A stretch of 64,000 nt of DNA, taken from contig PBLU01000003.1 of the NCBI GenBank assembly GCA_002721875.1, positions 98,766 through 162,765 on the forward strand, read 5' to 3'. The position numbers and the translations under genes are program-made. Origin of the DNA: Chloroflexota bacterium (GTDB taxonomy: Bacteria > Chloroflexota > Dehalococcoidia > UBA1151 > TMED-70). Below the pieces are notes generated by a model. It saw only the letters and a program-made list of their open reading frames with translations. It ran no database searches and was not told the origin of the DNA. Shown in pieces: positions 8,764-18,120 of the stretch (the first letter of the stretch is position 1; the number at the start of each line of letters is the position of its first letter).

Positions 8764-8955
8764 TCACCATTGACCAGTTTTAACTAAAAGGAAACCTATT
8801 ATAAAAATTAATACAAAAGTTGCAATAGAAAATATTATTATGGGTCTTAGAATTTTTTGAAAGGTACTCAAATTTTCATAATTATGATTTATGTAGTCTT
8901 CCCAAGGATCAATAACCCTGTTTTTATCTTCTAAAACTTTAATATTTTTTTTCAT
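8764..8955 (-). CDS. Small membrane protein, 63 residues, unknown
   Basis: One hydrophobic helix near the C-terminus (IIIFSIATFVLIFIIGFLL) follows a charged N-terminal half. I choose ATG 8955 rather than the in-frame ATG at 8994 because a strong promoter (-35 at 8994-8999, -10 at 8971-8976) would place the transcript start between them. It is directly upstream of the CaCA exchanger gene on the same strand and ends where that gene appears to begin. It could be a partner subunit or simply co-transcribed. I do not recognise a family. Confidence 0.6.
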   Translation of the reverse strand: MKKNIKVLEDKNRVIDPWEDYINHNYENLSTFQKILRPIIIFSIATFVLIFIIGFLLVKTGQW

Positions 8956-8970
8956 TAGCCATCTTAAACT

Positions 8971-8999
8971 ATAATAAAAACAATTATATCTCAATTCAA
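8971..8999 (-). promoter_or_regulatory. Sigma70-like promoter for the small membrane protein and exchanger
   Basis: On the minus strand TTGAAT (8994-8999) and TATTAT (8971-8976) are separated by exactly 17 bases. The predicted start of transcription falls about 10 bases before ATG 8955, giving a very short leader. Confidence 0.55.
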
Positions 9000-9056
9000 A
9001 TTAATTACCTCTTAGTATAAACTTTCGATAACATAACTCAATTAAATGGAGGATAA

Positions 9057-9722
9057 ATGTTTGATTTTATTGGAGTTGCAATAGGGATTCTTTTTGCAAT
9101 ATTAATAGTAAGTGGAATAATTTTCTTAATTGGTTATGCTTTTAAAAACACTGGAGTTAAGATTAGTTTCGATATCTCATTAAATGGCTATTTCTATTTT
9201 GTGAGATTAATTTCAGGAGGGGTTTTTTGCTTAGCAGGAATTTCTAGGATTCTCCAAGGAATATTTGCAACAGTTTTTGGAAATAGCTTTAGCTTTCAAA
9301 TAGAATCTTATAGCTCAAACGATAGTGAAACAATGGTTCAGATGTTTAATGGAAGTGTTGAAGCTAGCTTATTTACAGGAATAACGACTGCAATAATAAG
9401 TGGAATAATTTTTCTAGTTCATGCAAGATTGCAATCTAAAAATGAATCTAATATGAAACAAGATCCATCTACAGATATAATTTTCAAGATGCTGGTATTT
9501 GCCGGTACAATATTTTTTGGCTTAATAACTATCGTTGCCCTTGTTGGATCAATTGAAGAACTATATAAATTTATTTTGTTTGATTCAATAAAAGAGGTTG
9601 AAGACTGGAGAAAAGGGGTACCTGGAGAACCGCTTTCCATAGCATTAAGTGCATTAATTGGTTGGACTATAACATTAAGAAGATTGATTAGAGTAATTTC
9701 AAAAAGTAAAAAAGATTCATAG
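9057..9722 (+). CDS. Predicted multi-pass membrane protein, unknown
   Basis: A 221-residue protein with about five hydrophobic helices (near 5-27, 45-70, 100-122, 145-165 and 192-207). It begins at ATG 9057 with a strong TGGAGGA ribosome binding site at 9047-9053. The motif YFYFVRLISGG at the start of helix 2 recalls DUF5671-type membrane proteins, but this is a weak resemblance. It stands alone on the plus strand between two minus-strand membrane operons, and its 3' end overlaps the convergent small gene by 6 bases. Confidence 0.75.
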   Translation: MFDFIGVAIGILFAILIVSGIIFLIGYAFKNTGVKISFDISLNGYFYFVRLISGGVFCLAGISRILQGIFATVFGNSFSFQIESYSSNDSETMVQMFNGSVEASLFTGITTAIISGIIFLVHARLQSKNESNMKQDPSTDIIFKMLVFAGTIFFGLITIVALVGSIEELYKFILFDSIKEVEDWRKGVPGEPLSIALSALIGWTITLRRLIRVISKSKKDS

Positions 9723-9929
9723 TCTATTTTTACTGCCTATTTTTTTTGAAATCACCAAAATGGATATAAATAAAATAAAAATAATTAAGAATCCAATTGT
9801 AAATACTGATATCCAAAAGTTATTGGAAAAGCTTGAAATAAAATCCACTACCCACTCTGCAAATTCAGGATTAATAGAATCACCATGATGATTCCTAATA
9901 GATTGTTGCTCCTTAATTTCTAAAAACAT
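9717..9929 (-). CDS. Small single-helix membrane protein, 70 residues
   Basis: A hydrophilic N-terminal half with an EFAEWVVDF segment, then one transmembrane helix (about 40-60) and a basic tail. Its ATG overlaps the stop of the upstream MFS gene (TAATG), an arrangement that favours translational coupling and supports it as a real gene. It may be an accessory to the carrier, but this is inferred only from coupling. No family recognised. Confidence 0.6.
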   Translation of the reverse strand: MFLEIKEQQSIRNHHGDSINPEFAEWVVDFISSFSNNFWISVFTIGFLIIFILFISILVISKKIGSKNRL

Positions 9930-11188
9930 TAGACGATGTTCTCAGAAATTTTATTATAGAATCTAGAAGAAAACTTCTTTTCTCTTATAGTAAACGATGC
10001 AATCGTTGCTATTATTAATGAAATTACTCCTACCCAAAGGCCTAAATCATAATCGCCGTAATAATCATAAGCCATTCCAAATAAAATAACAGATCCAGCT
10101 CCTCCTATTTGATGAGACATATTTATTAGTCCTACTAATGAGCCTAACTTTTTGTAACCATAAATTTCAGATGTTAATGCAGTAGTTAATGGAACAGTAG
10201 CTAACCAAGACATTCCTCCTATGATGGCAAAAGCCCACAATGCAATTTGTCCAGAAAGTAGCAATAAACATAAGAAAGCTAAGCCTCTAACAAAGTACAC
10301 CATCGATAAAATATATCTTCTTTGAAACATATCTGAAAAATATCCAGAACAAAATACAGAAATTCCATTAACCGCGCTTAAAACTCCAAAAGAGAATGCT
10401 GCTTCTGAAGCAGATATATTTTCAGAAATTGCCCAGTTTATAAAATGAACAGAAATAGATGCTGTGGTAATGCCACAAACAAAATATCCTATAGAAAGTT
10501 GCCACATTGGTTTTGAATTATATGCTGCAGACCAATTATCCACCCATAGTGGACCATTTTCGTCTAAGTCTGAATCTAAGTTATCTGATATTAATATTTC
10601 ATTATCTAACTCTCTTGGATCATTCTTAAGAACAATAATAAATAATGGAACTACAAAAATTAATCCAAATAGCCCCATTATGATCCATGCTAATTGCCAA
10701 CTATAGTTTAGAGTTATAAAAGTTAATAATGGTATGAAAAATAAACTTCCTATAGATCCTCCTGCCATTACTGCACCCATAGCAACTCCTCTTTTTTTTG
10801 CAAACCATTTTGATAAAAGGATTCCTACTGGACCTCCAGTAGCTGTTGCAAATGAAATAAGAAATCCATAATAAATAGATAAAGTTATCACATTAAATGA
10901 TGTTGCTACTAAAATAGAAGACAAAGATATTATTATGGCTGAAAATATAAGAATAATTTTAGGGCCATATTTATCGGACAATTGACCAATAATGGGAGCA
11001 GCCAAGCCATTAACTAACCACCCAATACTTGCCGCTAAGCTTATTGATGATACATTAGTTTCCCATTCTGACTCCCATAAATCTACAAAAATTCCAAATC
11101 CTTGTCTAGTGCCAATGCCAAGTGCCATAGATAAAAAAAGGGCAATAACTATTAACCAACCATAATAAATTTTTGGTAATTTTTTCAT
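9929..11188 (-). CDS. MFS transporter (MCT/oxalate-formate type)
   Basis: A 419-residue protein with about 12 transmembrane helices. Its N-terminus, with YYGWLIVIALFL and then GIFVDLWESEW, is the hallmark of monocarboxylate-porter-like MFS proteins; IGQLSDKYGPK is the loop 2-3 signature. A long central cytoplasmic loop lies near 195-225. It is followed, with a 1-base stop/start overlap, by a 70-residue membrane protein. The solute is not predictable. Confidence 0.9.
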   Translation of the reverse strand: MKKLPKIYYGWLIVIALFLSMALGIGTRQGFGIFVDLWESEWETNVSSISLAASIGWLVNGLAAPIIGQLSDKYGPKIILIFSAIIISLSSILVATSFNVITLSIYYGFLISFATATGGPVGILLSKWFAKKRGVAMGAVMAGGSIGSLFFIPLLTFITLNYSWQLAWIIMGLFGLIFVVPLFIIVLKNDPRELDNEILISDNLDSDLDENGPLWVDNWSAAYNSKPMWQLSIGYFVCGITTASISVHFINWAISENISASEAAFSFGVLSAVNGISVFCSGYFSDMFQRRYILSMVYFVRGLAFLCLLLLSGQIALWAFAIIGGMSWLATVPLTTALTSEIYGYKKLGSLVGLINMSHQIGGAGSVILFGMAYDYYGDYDLGLWVGVISLIIATIASFTIREKKFSSRFYNKISENIV

Positions 11189-11213
11189 GACAATATAATT
11201 AACATTTTAGTAA

Positions 11214-11241
11214 TTTATCTAAATTATTCCTAGAGTATACT
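11214..11241 (+). promoter_or_regulatory. Promoter for the RND exporter gene
   Basis: TTTATC (11214-11219) and TATACT (11236-11241) are 16 bases apart. The ATG at 11254 is only 12 bases from the -10 box, so the mRNA would be nearly leaderless; only a weak AGG precedes the start codon. Confidence 0.4.
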
Positions 11242-11253
11242 TAGAATAGGCTT

Positions 11254-13926
11254 ATGAATATTTATGAAAGCATATCTAAATTCTTTGTAGAAAATCCGAC
11301 AAAAATATTTTTGTTATTCATTTTTACTACAATTGGACTAATTTTATCATACTTGTTTATACCCTATAGAGGAGATGCTTCAACATCTCCCAATGATCCA
11401 ATTATAGATCTAGATAAAAAGATTTCACTTGAATTTTCAGATGAGGCACATTTTGCTTTTTTTATTTTAGAAAGTAAAAATGGAGATGATATTCTTTCCA
11501 AAGATAACTTATTAAGCATATATCTGGCAGAAAATAAACTAAGAAAGGAAGATATTAATAAAAAACTTTCTCCCGAAACTATATCTCCAAAGGAACATTT
11601 ATTCTCTTACATTGATTCTGAGACTGGCACTAGTGTGAATGGATTACTAACTATTGCTGATATAGTAAATGAAATTTTGAACAATAATCCAAATTTCAAT
11701 AAGCCATTGAGTGAAGCAAGTAATGAAGAAGTGAAAGAAGTTCTTTCTGTAATTTTAGGTAATGATGACTTCACTGAAGTAGGAAGAAACATAAGTGTTC
11801 ACTCTAGTATCTCAAAAAGAAACATAAACGGAAAAGAAATAGACTGGTGGACTTCTCCAGCAATAACTATTGCTGTTTTAGCTGACAATGAATCTTTAGG
11901 AGGAGGATCTCAAAGAGTAGCTCTATCTGGAGATAAAGCTACTATTGATAAAGAAAAATTTAATACAAAAGTACTTGAATTACTAAAAAAAGAACTACCT
12001 CAACTAAATGTTTGGGGAGTAGCAATTGATGTCAATTTAGAAGGAGAAAGACAAGGATTTTCATCTGCTTTATTCATAACACTAACAGTAATTGCTGCTA
12101 TTGCAGTAGTTGGCTTTTCTCTTAGATCTTACTGGGCAGTAGTTTTGATAGGCATAGGTCTTTCTATATTAATGATATGGCTAAAAGGATTTTCTTATTT
12201 ACTAGGTCTCAAAGGGGGCTTAGTTGCTGACATGATAGTTCCAATCGCCATGATTTCACTTGGAGTTGACTTCGGAGTTCACGCTATAAGAAGATATCAA
12301 GAAGAAAAAAATAATGATATATCTTTCGATAGAAAATTTATAATAGCATTCACAGGGGTTGGGGCAGCACTAACTCTGGCGTTTATAAGTGATGCAATTG
12401 CTTTTTTATCAAATATTACAGCAGGTATAGAATCAATAGTTCATTTTGGACTTGCAGCAGGAGTAGCAACTTTTGCCGCGTATATAGTACTTGGAATTTA
12501 TGCACCATTTCTACTGTCTAGAATAGAATCTTTAGACAATAAAAGTAATATTTTTAGTAACAAATTGTTTAGATTATTCTTATCTCTAGGTTCAGCAGGA
12601 ACTGCAGGAGGGTCAGTGATTGTATTTTTACTTTTATCTCCAATATTAGGTGTTTTGTTAGCAGTGATAAATATATTATTATTTTTGATTACACCTATAT
12701 ATTTCGTAAGAGGAGAAAGGCCAAAAAATAAAAATCCACAATTAAGAATAAGTTTTTTTGAAAAATTTGAATCTTATTTTAGTTCAATTATACTTTTTTT
12801 CAGCGGAAAGCCGATAATTACAGTACTCTTCTTTTCGTTGATTACAATTTATACAACATTTTTAGCATTCAAGCTAGAAGCTTCCTTTGAAGTGGCAGAT
12901 TTTTTTAACCCACAATCTGATTTTGTAAAAGGATTAGATAAATTGGATTATCATTTAGGAGATACTACAGGAGAAATAGGATTAATATACATAAAAGGTT
13001 CTCTAGATAAACCAGAGGCAATTAGTGACATTAGAAAACTGGTAAATAATTTAGATAAAAAAGATTTTTTGGCTCATGATACTAAAGGAAACCTTTTATT
13101 AATTGAACCTAATATTTTATCCCTTCTAGAATTTGGAGTAATAGACACTACCGATCAATCAAAAATAAAAGAGTATTTTAATCAATTGATTGATAATGGT
13201 TTACTGACAGATAGCCAAGAAACAATTTTTTCACCAAATAGAATTAAGTTTGCATTAATAAAATCAGAAAATGATTTTTCCACTGTATTGAGAGTTGGAA
13301 TTCCTGATTCTGCAAGCCAAGGAGTAACTACCCTAGCCAGAAATGAAATAGAAAAAGAATTAGATATTTTGAAGAATAAAGATTATTTTTCTGAATTTGG
13401 AATTACAGGATCTCCATTTGTAAGAGATGTTGAACTTTCAAGTGGAACTAATGCATTGTTTAGATCTATTCCTTTAGCGGCCTTAGCTTCTTTTATAGTC
13501 TTATTTGTAACCTTTAGATCAATTAAGTACGCATTTATAACAACTTTACCAATTGGATTAGTAGTGAGTTGGTTATATGGAATTATGTATATTGGAGGGT
13601 ACTCATTAAATTTTGTAACTGCAACAATAGGTGCAATTTCAATTGGTGTGGGAATAGATTTTTCAATTCATATTACTCAAAGATTTAGAGAAGAAATTAG
13701 AAATAATAGCAAAGAGGTTGCCTTGAGAAAAACATTAAATGGCACAGGAATAGCTTTACTAGGATCGGCTCTTTCAAGTATGGCTGGCTTTGCAATTATG
13801 GGGATGGCTCCAATGCCTCTTTTTGCAAGCTTTGGTCAAATAACAGCAATTATGATTCTTTTAGCCCTAATTTCCTCAGTTTTTGTGCTTCCCAGCTTAT
13901 TAGTTTTAGTTTCTAGAAAAAAATAA
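11254..13926 (+). CDS. RND-superfamily (MMPL-type) exporter
   Basis: An 890-residue membrane transporter made of two similar halves. Each has one helix, a large extracytoplasmic loop and five helices. The paired helix-4 motifs are ISLGVDFGVHAIRRYQEE near 330-350 and ISIGVGIDFSIHITQRFREE near 795-815; such acidic residues in RND proteins carry the proton relay. The size and lack of a long AcrB-type porter domain favour the MMPL/HpnN class that exports lipids or other hydrophobic compounds. No adaptor protein is adjacent. The substrate is unknown. Confidence 0.88.
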   Translation: MNIYESISKFFVENPTKIFLLFIFTTIGLILSYLFIPYRGDASTSPNDPIIDLDKKISLEFSDEAHFAFFILESKNGDDILSKDNLLSIYLAENKLRKEDINKKLSPETISPKEHLFSYIDSETGTSVNGLLTIADIVNEILNNNPNFNKPLSEASNEEVKEVLSVILGNDDFTEVGRNISVHSSISKRNINGKEIDWWTSPAITIAVLADNESLGGGSQRVALSGDKATIDKEKFNTKVLELLKKELPQLNVWGVAIDVNLEGERQGFSSALFITLTVIAAIAVVGFSLRSYWAVVLIGIGLSILMIWLKGFSYLLGLKGGLVADMIVPIAMISLGVDFGVHAIRRYQEEKNNDISFDRKFIIAFTGVGAALTLAFISDAIAFLSNITAGIESIVHFGLAAGVATFAAYIVLGIYAPFLLSRIESLDNKSNIFSNKLFRLFLSLGSAGTAGGSVIVFLLLSPILGVLLAVINILLFLITPIYFVRGERPKNKNPQLRISFFEKFESYFSSIILFFSGKPIITVLFFSLITIYTTFLAFKLEASFEVADFFNPQSDFVKGLDKLDYHLGDTTGEIGLIYIKGSLDKPEAISDIRKLVNNLDKKDFLAHDTKGNLLLIEPNILSLLEFGVIDTTDQSKIKEYFNQLIDNGLLTDSQETIFSPNRIKFALIKSENDFSTVLRVGIPDSASQGVTTLARNEIEKELDILKNKDYFSEFGITGSPFVRDVELSSGTNALFRSIPLAALASFIVLFVTFRSIKYAFITTLPIGLVVSWLYGIMYIGGYSLNFVTATIGAISIGVGIDFSIHITQRFREEIRNNSKEVALRKTLNGTGIALLGSALSSMAGFAIMGMAPMPLFASFGQITAIMILLALISSVFVLPSLLVLVSRKK

Positions 13927-13944
13927 TATTGTAAAATTTATTTT

Positions 13945-14547
13945 ATGAAAAAAAATAATTCAGAATATTCTATCGGTGAAATATCTAAGATTACCGGAGT
14001 CTCTTCTTCCGCAATTAATTATTATGTAAGATCTAAGATATTAGAATCTCCTAAAAAAATATCAAAAACAAGATCAGTTTTTAGTGAAAATCATATAGAA
14101 AAAATAAAGGAAATTAAGAGTTTAAAGAATGAAGGATTCCCTCTAAAACTTATCAAAAAAAGAATTAATTCCATATCAACCGAAATCAAAGAGAAATTCA
14201 CAGTAGAAGAGATATTTAGTATCACTAACATAACAAAATTCTTCTACGAGGAATTAATATCCCAAAAATTAATATCTGAACCAGAAAACATAGAGGAGAA
14301 TTTATTTCATCCAAAGTCAATAATCAAATTAATAATGTCCTATAAAATATTAGTAGAATTAGGAGTAACCTATGAAACTCTTAAGAGACATGGTGAGTAT
14401 CAAAAACTAAGTGAAGCTGAAGCTTATTTTCTAATGGAGCATCTTGCAGATGCTAGAAAAAATAAATCAAAAGTTAATGAGTTCGCAATAGTAGAAGCTT
14501 TTGAAAATATAAGACAATATAATAGGATGGTTTACTTTAATGATTAG
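13945..14547 (+). CDS. MerR-family regulator with a second MerR-like half
   Basis: A 200-residue protein. Residues 6-75 are a clear MerR winged helix (YSIGEISKITGVSSSAINYY, then the arginine-rich wing and FPLKLIKKRIN). Residues about 92-160 look like a degenerate second copy: FTVEEIFSITNITKFFYEEL aligns with the first helix-turn-helix, followed by FHPKSIIKLI and LGVTYETLKRHG in place of the wing and helix. There is no cysteine cluster for metal sensing. It heads a run with the formyltransferase-like gene (8-base overlap), tldD, tldE and the HEAT gene, and may control it. The target is unknown. Confidence 0.82.
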   Translation: MKKNNSEYSIGEISKITGVSSSAINYYVRSKILESPKKISKTRSVFSENHIEKIKEIKSLKNEGFPLKLIKKRINSISTEIKEKFTVEEIFSITNITKFFYEELISQKLISEPENIEENLFHPKSIIKLIMSYKILVELGVTYETLKRHGEYQKLSEAEAYFLMEHLADARKNKSKVNEFAIVEAFENIRQYNRMVYFND

Positions 14548-15442
14548 AATTTCTATTATTGGACAATCTGGGTTTGGAAAGAGTGTTACTAAAGAAATAA
14601 AAAAAATGGAAGGTGCAGAAATAGCTTCCATTTTTACTCCTGATAATAAAAAAGATGAACTCTACAAGTTTGCAATGGAAAACAATTTGAATGTCCATAA
14701 TACATCACGACTAAGAGATAAAGAATCAATAGAAAATTTTAAAAAATATCAAGTAGATTTACTTGTTATGGCATACGTAACAGATATTGTACCATTGGAA
14801 ATTATCAATAACCCCAAGTTGGGGACTATTCAATATCATCCTTCTTTATTACCCTTACACAGAGGCCCTTCATCAATAAATTGGGCAATCATTAATGGTG
14901 ATAAGAAAACAGGAATTACTATATTTTGGCCAGATGAAGGATTAGACACAGGACCTATTCTTATCCAAAAAGAAGTAATTATAGATGATGATGATACTAC
15001 TGGAAGCTTATATTTTAATAAATTATATCCAATTGGGGTAGAAACTATGATTGAGTCAATAAATTTGATTATTCTAAAGAAAGCCCCAAAAATAAATCAA
15101 AATGAATTAGATTCCACATATGAAACTTGGTGCTCACAAAAAGAAATAAAATGGGATGAAAGTGCTGAAAATATTTATAATCTAATTAGAGGTTGTGATC
15201 CTCAACCAGGTGCGTGGACGTTAATAAATTCAAAAAAAGTATTTTTATATGACTGTAAACTTCTAAAAAATAATCTGAAAATAAATAATCGTGAGTTATT
15301 TTTTTCTGAAAAAGAAGTAAGTATAGGAATTAATGATAAGAAACTAATTATTGGAAGAATGAAAACTGAAAAAGAAAAGAAAATAAGTTCTATCGAATGG
15401 ATAAAAAATAATGAAATTAATCTTATGACAAAGGTTGGATGA
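14540..15442 (+). CDS. Formyltransferase-family protein resembling 10-formyl-THF hydrolase/dehydrogenase
   Basis: A 300-residue protein with an N-terminal formyltransferase fold (to about 200) and a C-terminal Formyl_trans_C-like domain. The active-site region is YHPSLLPLHRG with His100 and, 36 residues later, Asp136 in PDEGLDTGPIL. In methionyl-tRNA formyltransferase an Asn stands two residues before that His; here it is Gln. FWPDEGLDTG and INWAIINGDKK closely follow the hydrolase domain of ALDH1L1. Release of formate or transfer of formyl from 10-formyl-THF to a small molecule is therefore more likely than initiator-tRNA formylation. Overlaps at both ends show tight coupling to the MerR and tldD genes. 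Confidence 0.82.
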   Translation: MIRISIIGQSGFGKSVTKEIKKMEGAEIASIFTPDNKKDELYKFAMENNLNVHNTSRLRDKESIENFKKYQVDLLVMAYVTDIVPLEIINNPKLGTIQYHPSLLPLHRGPSSINWAIINGDKKTGITIFWPDEGLDTGPILIQKEVIIDDDDTTGSLYFNKLYPIGVETMIESINLIILKKAPKINQNELDSTYETWCSQKEIKWDESAENIYNLIRGCDPQPGAWTLINSKKVFLYDCKLLKNNLKINNRELFFSEKEVSIGINDKKLIIGRMKTEKEKKISSIEWIKNNEINLMTKVG

Positions 15443-15446
15443 TCAT

Positions 15447-16817
15447 ATGGATAAGAATTATAGAAACCTAATAAATGACTCTATCAAATTAGATTTTGGT
15501 GATTACAAAGAAATCAGATTAGAGGAAAATATATCATCAAGAATAACCTATAACGGAAAAGAAAGAGAAAATATTTCAATAAATTCTAGATTAGGAGGTT
15601 CAGTTCGTGCAATGGCTAATGGTGGGTGGGGTTTCAGTAGCTTCAATGACATTTATCAAGCTCCCTTGAAAATGAAGGAAACTATTAATTTGGCAAAATA
15701 TAATTCTAACGAAACTTTTGCAATAGAAAAAGGTAACCCTATAGAAACTACAGTCAAACCAATAATAAAAAAAGATCCTAGAAAAATCAATCTAGATGAA
15801 AAAATTAGGATTCTAGATCATTATAAAGATTTAATGTTAAGCCAAAAAGATATCGAAAATTGTGACATTATTTATTCTGATACAGATAGAAAGGTTATCT
15901 TTGCAGATAGTAAAGGTAATAATATAGAACAAAATTTTATTCACGTTATTCTGAGAATAGCTGCTTATAGTTCAGATGGTAACGAAATGCTTCAGTCTGG
16001 TTTCTCAATTGGATCACTAGGAGATTTTGAAATAGTAGAAAATTTAGATTCTGAAATATTAGAGTGTACTAAAAAAGCAAGGGAACTAATCAGTGCCCCC
16101 AAAGTAGATGGAAAGGAAACTACTGTTGTTTTAGATCAAATTCTAGCAGGAGTTTTTGTACATGAAGCTTTTGGACATTTATCTGAAGCCGATAATGTAT
16201 ATGAGAATGATAGATTAAAAGAAATATTAAAACTGGGAACTAAATTTGGTAATAAAGATCTAAATATTACTGATGGGGCAAAAATTCCTGAGCTTAGAGG
16301 GTCTTATGAATATGATGATGAAGGAACACCTGCCACAAAAACTGCATTAATAAGAGAAGGAATACTAACTGGTAGGCTTCACTCCAATGAAACTGCAAGC
16401 AAGATGTCAGAAAATCCTACTGGAAATGCTAGAGCTATTTCATTTGCTTTCCCTCCAATAGTTAGAATGACAAATACAATAATAGAGAATGGAAAAGATA
16501 AAAAAGAAGATATTATTGCTGATACTAAAGATGGTCTTTATGTAAAGAATTGGTATGGAGGTATGACTGAACATGAAATGTTTACATTCTCATCTGCTGA
16601 AACATATAAAATTGAAAACGGAGAAGTAAAAGAAACCTACAGGCCTGTGAAGTTATCAGGTAATTTATTCACTACTCTTAAGAATATTAATGGTATTGCA
16701 GATGACATAAAAATAAATCAAGGTGGAGGATGTGGTAAAGGAGGCCAAATGCCTTTACCTGTTTCAAATGGTTCTCCTCATATAAGAATTAATAAGTGCT
16801 TGGTTTCTAATGGATAA
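15447..16817 (+). CDS. tldD: Metalloprotease TldD
   Basis: A 456-residue TldD/PmbA-family peptidase. The zinc motif HEAFGH (239-244, HExxxH) followed by LSEAD is diagnostic, as are DDEGTPA and the glycine-rich CGKGGQ near the C-terminus. TldD with TldE forms a heterodimer that degrades unfolded peptides and, in some bacteria, trims peptide antibiotics. I choose ATG 15447; TTG 15435 in the same frame overlaps the preceding gene and lies too close to the AAGG sequence. tldE follows with an 8-base overlap. Confidence 0.95.
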   Translation: MDKNYRNLINDSIKLDFGDYKEIRLEENISSRITYNGKERENISINSRLGGSVRAMANGGWGFSSFNDIYQAPLKMKETINLAKYNSNETFAIEKGNPIETTVKPIIKKDPRKINLDEKIRILDHYKDLMLSQKDIENCDIIYSDTDRKVIFADSKGNNIEQNFIHVILRIAAYSSDGNEMLQSGFSIGSLGDFEIVENLDSEILECTKKARELISAPKVDGKETTVVLDQILAGVFVHEAFGHLSEADNVYENDRLKEILKLGTKFGNKDLNITDGAKIPELRGSYEYDDEGTPATKTALIREGILTGRLHSNETASKMSENPTGNARAISFAFPPIVRMTNTIIENGKDKKEDIIADTKDGLYVKNWYGGMTEHEMFTFSSAETYKIENGEVKETYRPVKLSGNLFTTLKNINGIADDIKINQGGGCGKGGQMPLPVSNGSPHIRINKCLVSNG

Positions 16818-18120
16818 TTTAGAAAAAATAAAGAAATATTTAAATAACAATTTTGATCAATACGAAATATACGAAGAAAGCAGTAATTTAAGAAGTATAT
16901 CCTTTGAATCAAATAATCTAAAAGAAGTATCATCGAATCAATCTCAAGGTTTTGCAGCAAGGGGAATAAAGAATAATAACATAACCTTTTCATCTTCTTC
17001 TAATTATGACTCAGAAAGTTTTATTTCTAACTTCAAGGAACTATCTGAATATCCAATCCCAATAAATATAAAATTCCCCGAACAAGATGAATACAGGAAT
17101 ACAATTTTATACGATGATAATGTTAATTCTTATCAAAATGAATATCTAATAGAAGTATTAAGTAAAGAGATAAAAAAAATTAATAAACTTTTCCCAAACT
17201 CTCTTTGCGATGGAGGTTTTTCAATTGCAGAAGGAACAGGTAAAATAATTAATTCTTCAAAATTAGACGTTGGCAAAAAAGAAAGTTTTATAAGTTTTTA
17301 TATTTCTTCACAAATTATAAATGGGAACGATATGCTAAATATCTATAAGTATAAAAACTCTGTTAAGGATATTTCTAAAGAAGAAATAGATCTAATGGTA
17401 TCAAAATTGTGCGAAGAATTAGCTATTGCTCAAGTTCTTAAGAGTACTCCTAAGAAAGGTTGTCCAGTAATATTTACACCTCATGGACTATATCAAACTT
17501 TATTATCTCCACTATTAGTGTCCTTTAGCGGAACAAATCTTTCTAAAAATTTATCTTCTCTTTGTGGCAAGGAAGGTATTCAATTATTTGACGAGAAAAT
17601 CACACTTACCGATAATCCTCATATTGATTTTTCACCTGCTTCAAGAAATCATGATGATGAAGGAGTAGCAACTAAAAAAAATATATTAATTAATAATGGT
17701 GTATTTATAAATGGATTATATGATCTAAAAACTGGAAATGAATCTTCAAAAGATACCACAGGCTCTGCAGGTAGATCTATTCATTCAAGCCCCACTCCAA
17801 CAACATCAAATATTGTAATGAAAAAGGGTCAAAAGAAAATAAATTCAATGATTTCAGAGATTGAAGATGGAGTTCTTGTGGATAATTTGCTTGGTGCTGG
17901 GCAAGGAAATGAATTATCAGGTAACTTTAGTGCAAATATATCATTAGGTTATAAAATTGAGAAAGGTGAAATCGTAGGTAGAGTTAAGAATACAATGATT
18001 TCAGGCAATTCTTTTGAAGCACTAAAAAATGTTGAAGAAATTAGTATAGAAAAAGAAGATGTGTATGGTTCTATGTCTCTTCCATACTTACAAACACAGA
18101 ATGTAGAAATTTCTTACTGA
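16810..18120 (+). CDS. tldE: TldD/PmbA-family protein TldE
   Basis: A 436-residue paralogue of TldD that lacks the HExxxH motif, as expected of the non-catalytic partner. Family features include FTPHGLYQTLLSP, the shared SRNHDDEGVATKK segment, GSAGRSIHSSPTPTTSN and GAGQGNELSGNFSANISLGY. It overlaps tldD by 8 bases and the following HEAT gene by TGATG, so the three are translated together. Confidence 0.93.
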   Translation: MDNLEKIKKYLNNNFDQYEIYEESSNLRSISFESNNLKEVSSNQSQGFAARGIKNNNITFSSSSNYDSESFISNFKELSEYPIPINIKFPEQDEYRNTILYDDNVNSYQNEYLIEVLSKEIKKINKLFPNSLCDGGFSIAEGTGKIINSSKLDVGKKESFISFYISSQIINGNDMLNIYKYKNSVKDISKEEIDLMVSKLCEELAIAQVLKSTPKKGCPVIFTPHGLYQTLLSPLLVSFSGTNLSKNLSSLCGKEGIQLFDEKITLTDNPHIDFSPASRNHDDEGVATKKNILINNGVFINGLYDLKTGNESSKDTTGSAGRSIHSSPTPTTSNIVMKKGQKKINSMISEIEDGVLVDNLLGAGQGNELSGNFSANISLGYKIEKGEIVGRVKNTMISGNSFEALKNVEEISIEKEDVYGSMSLPYLQTQNVEISY

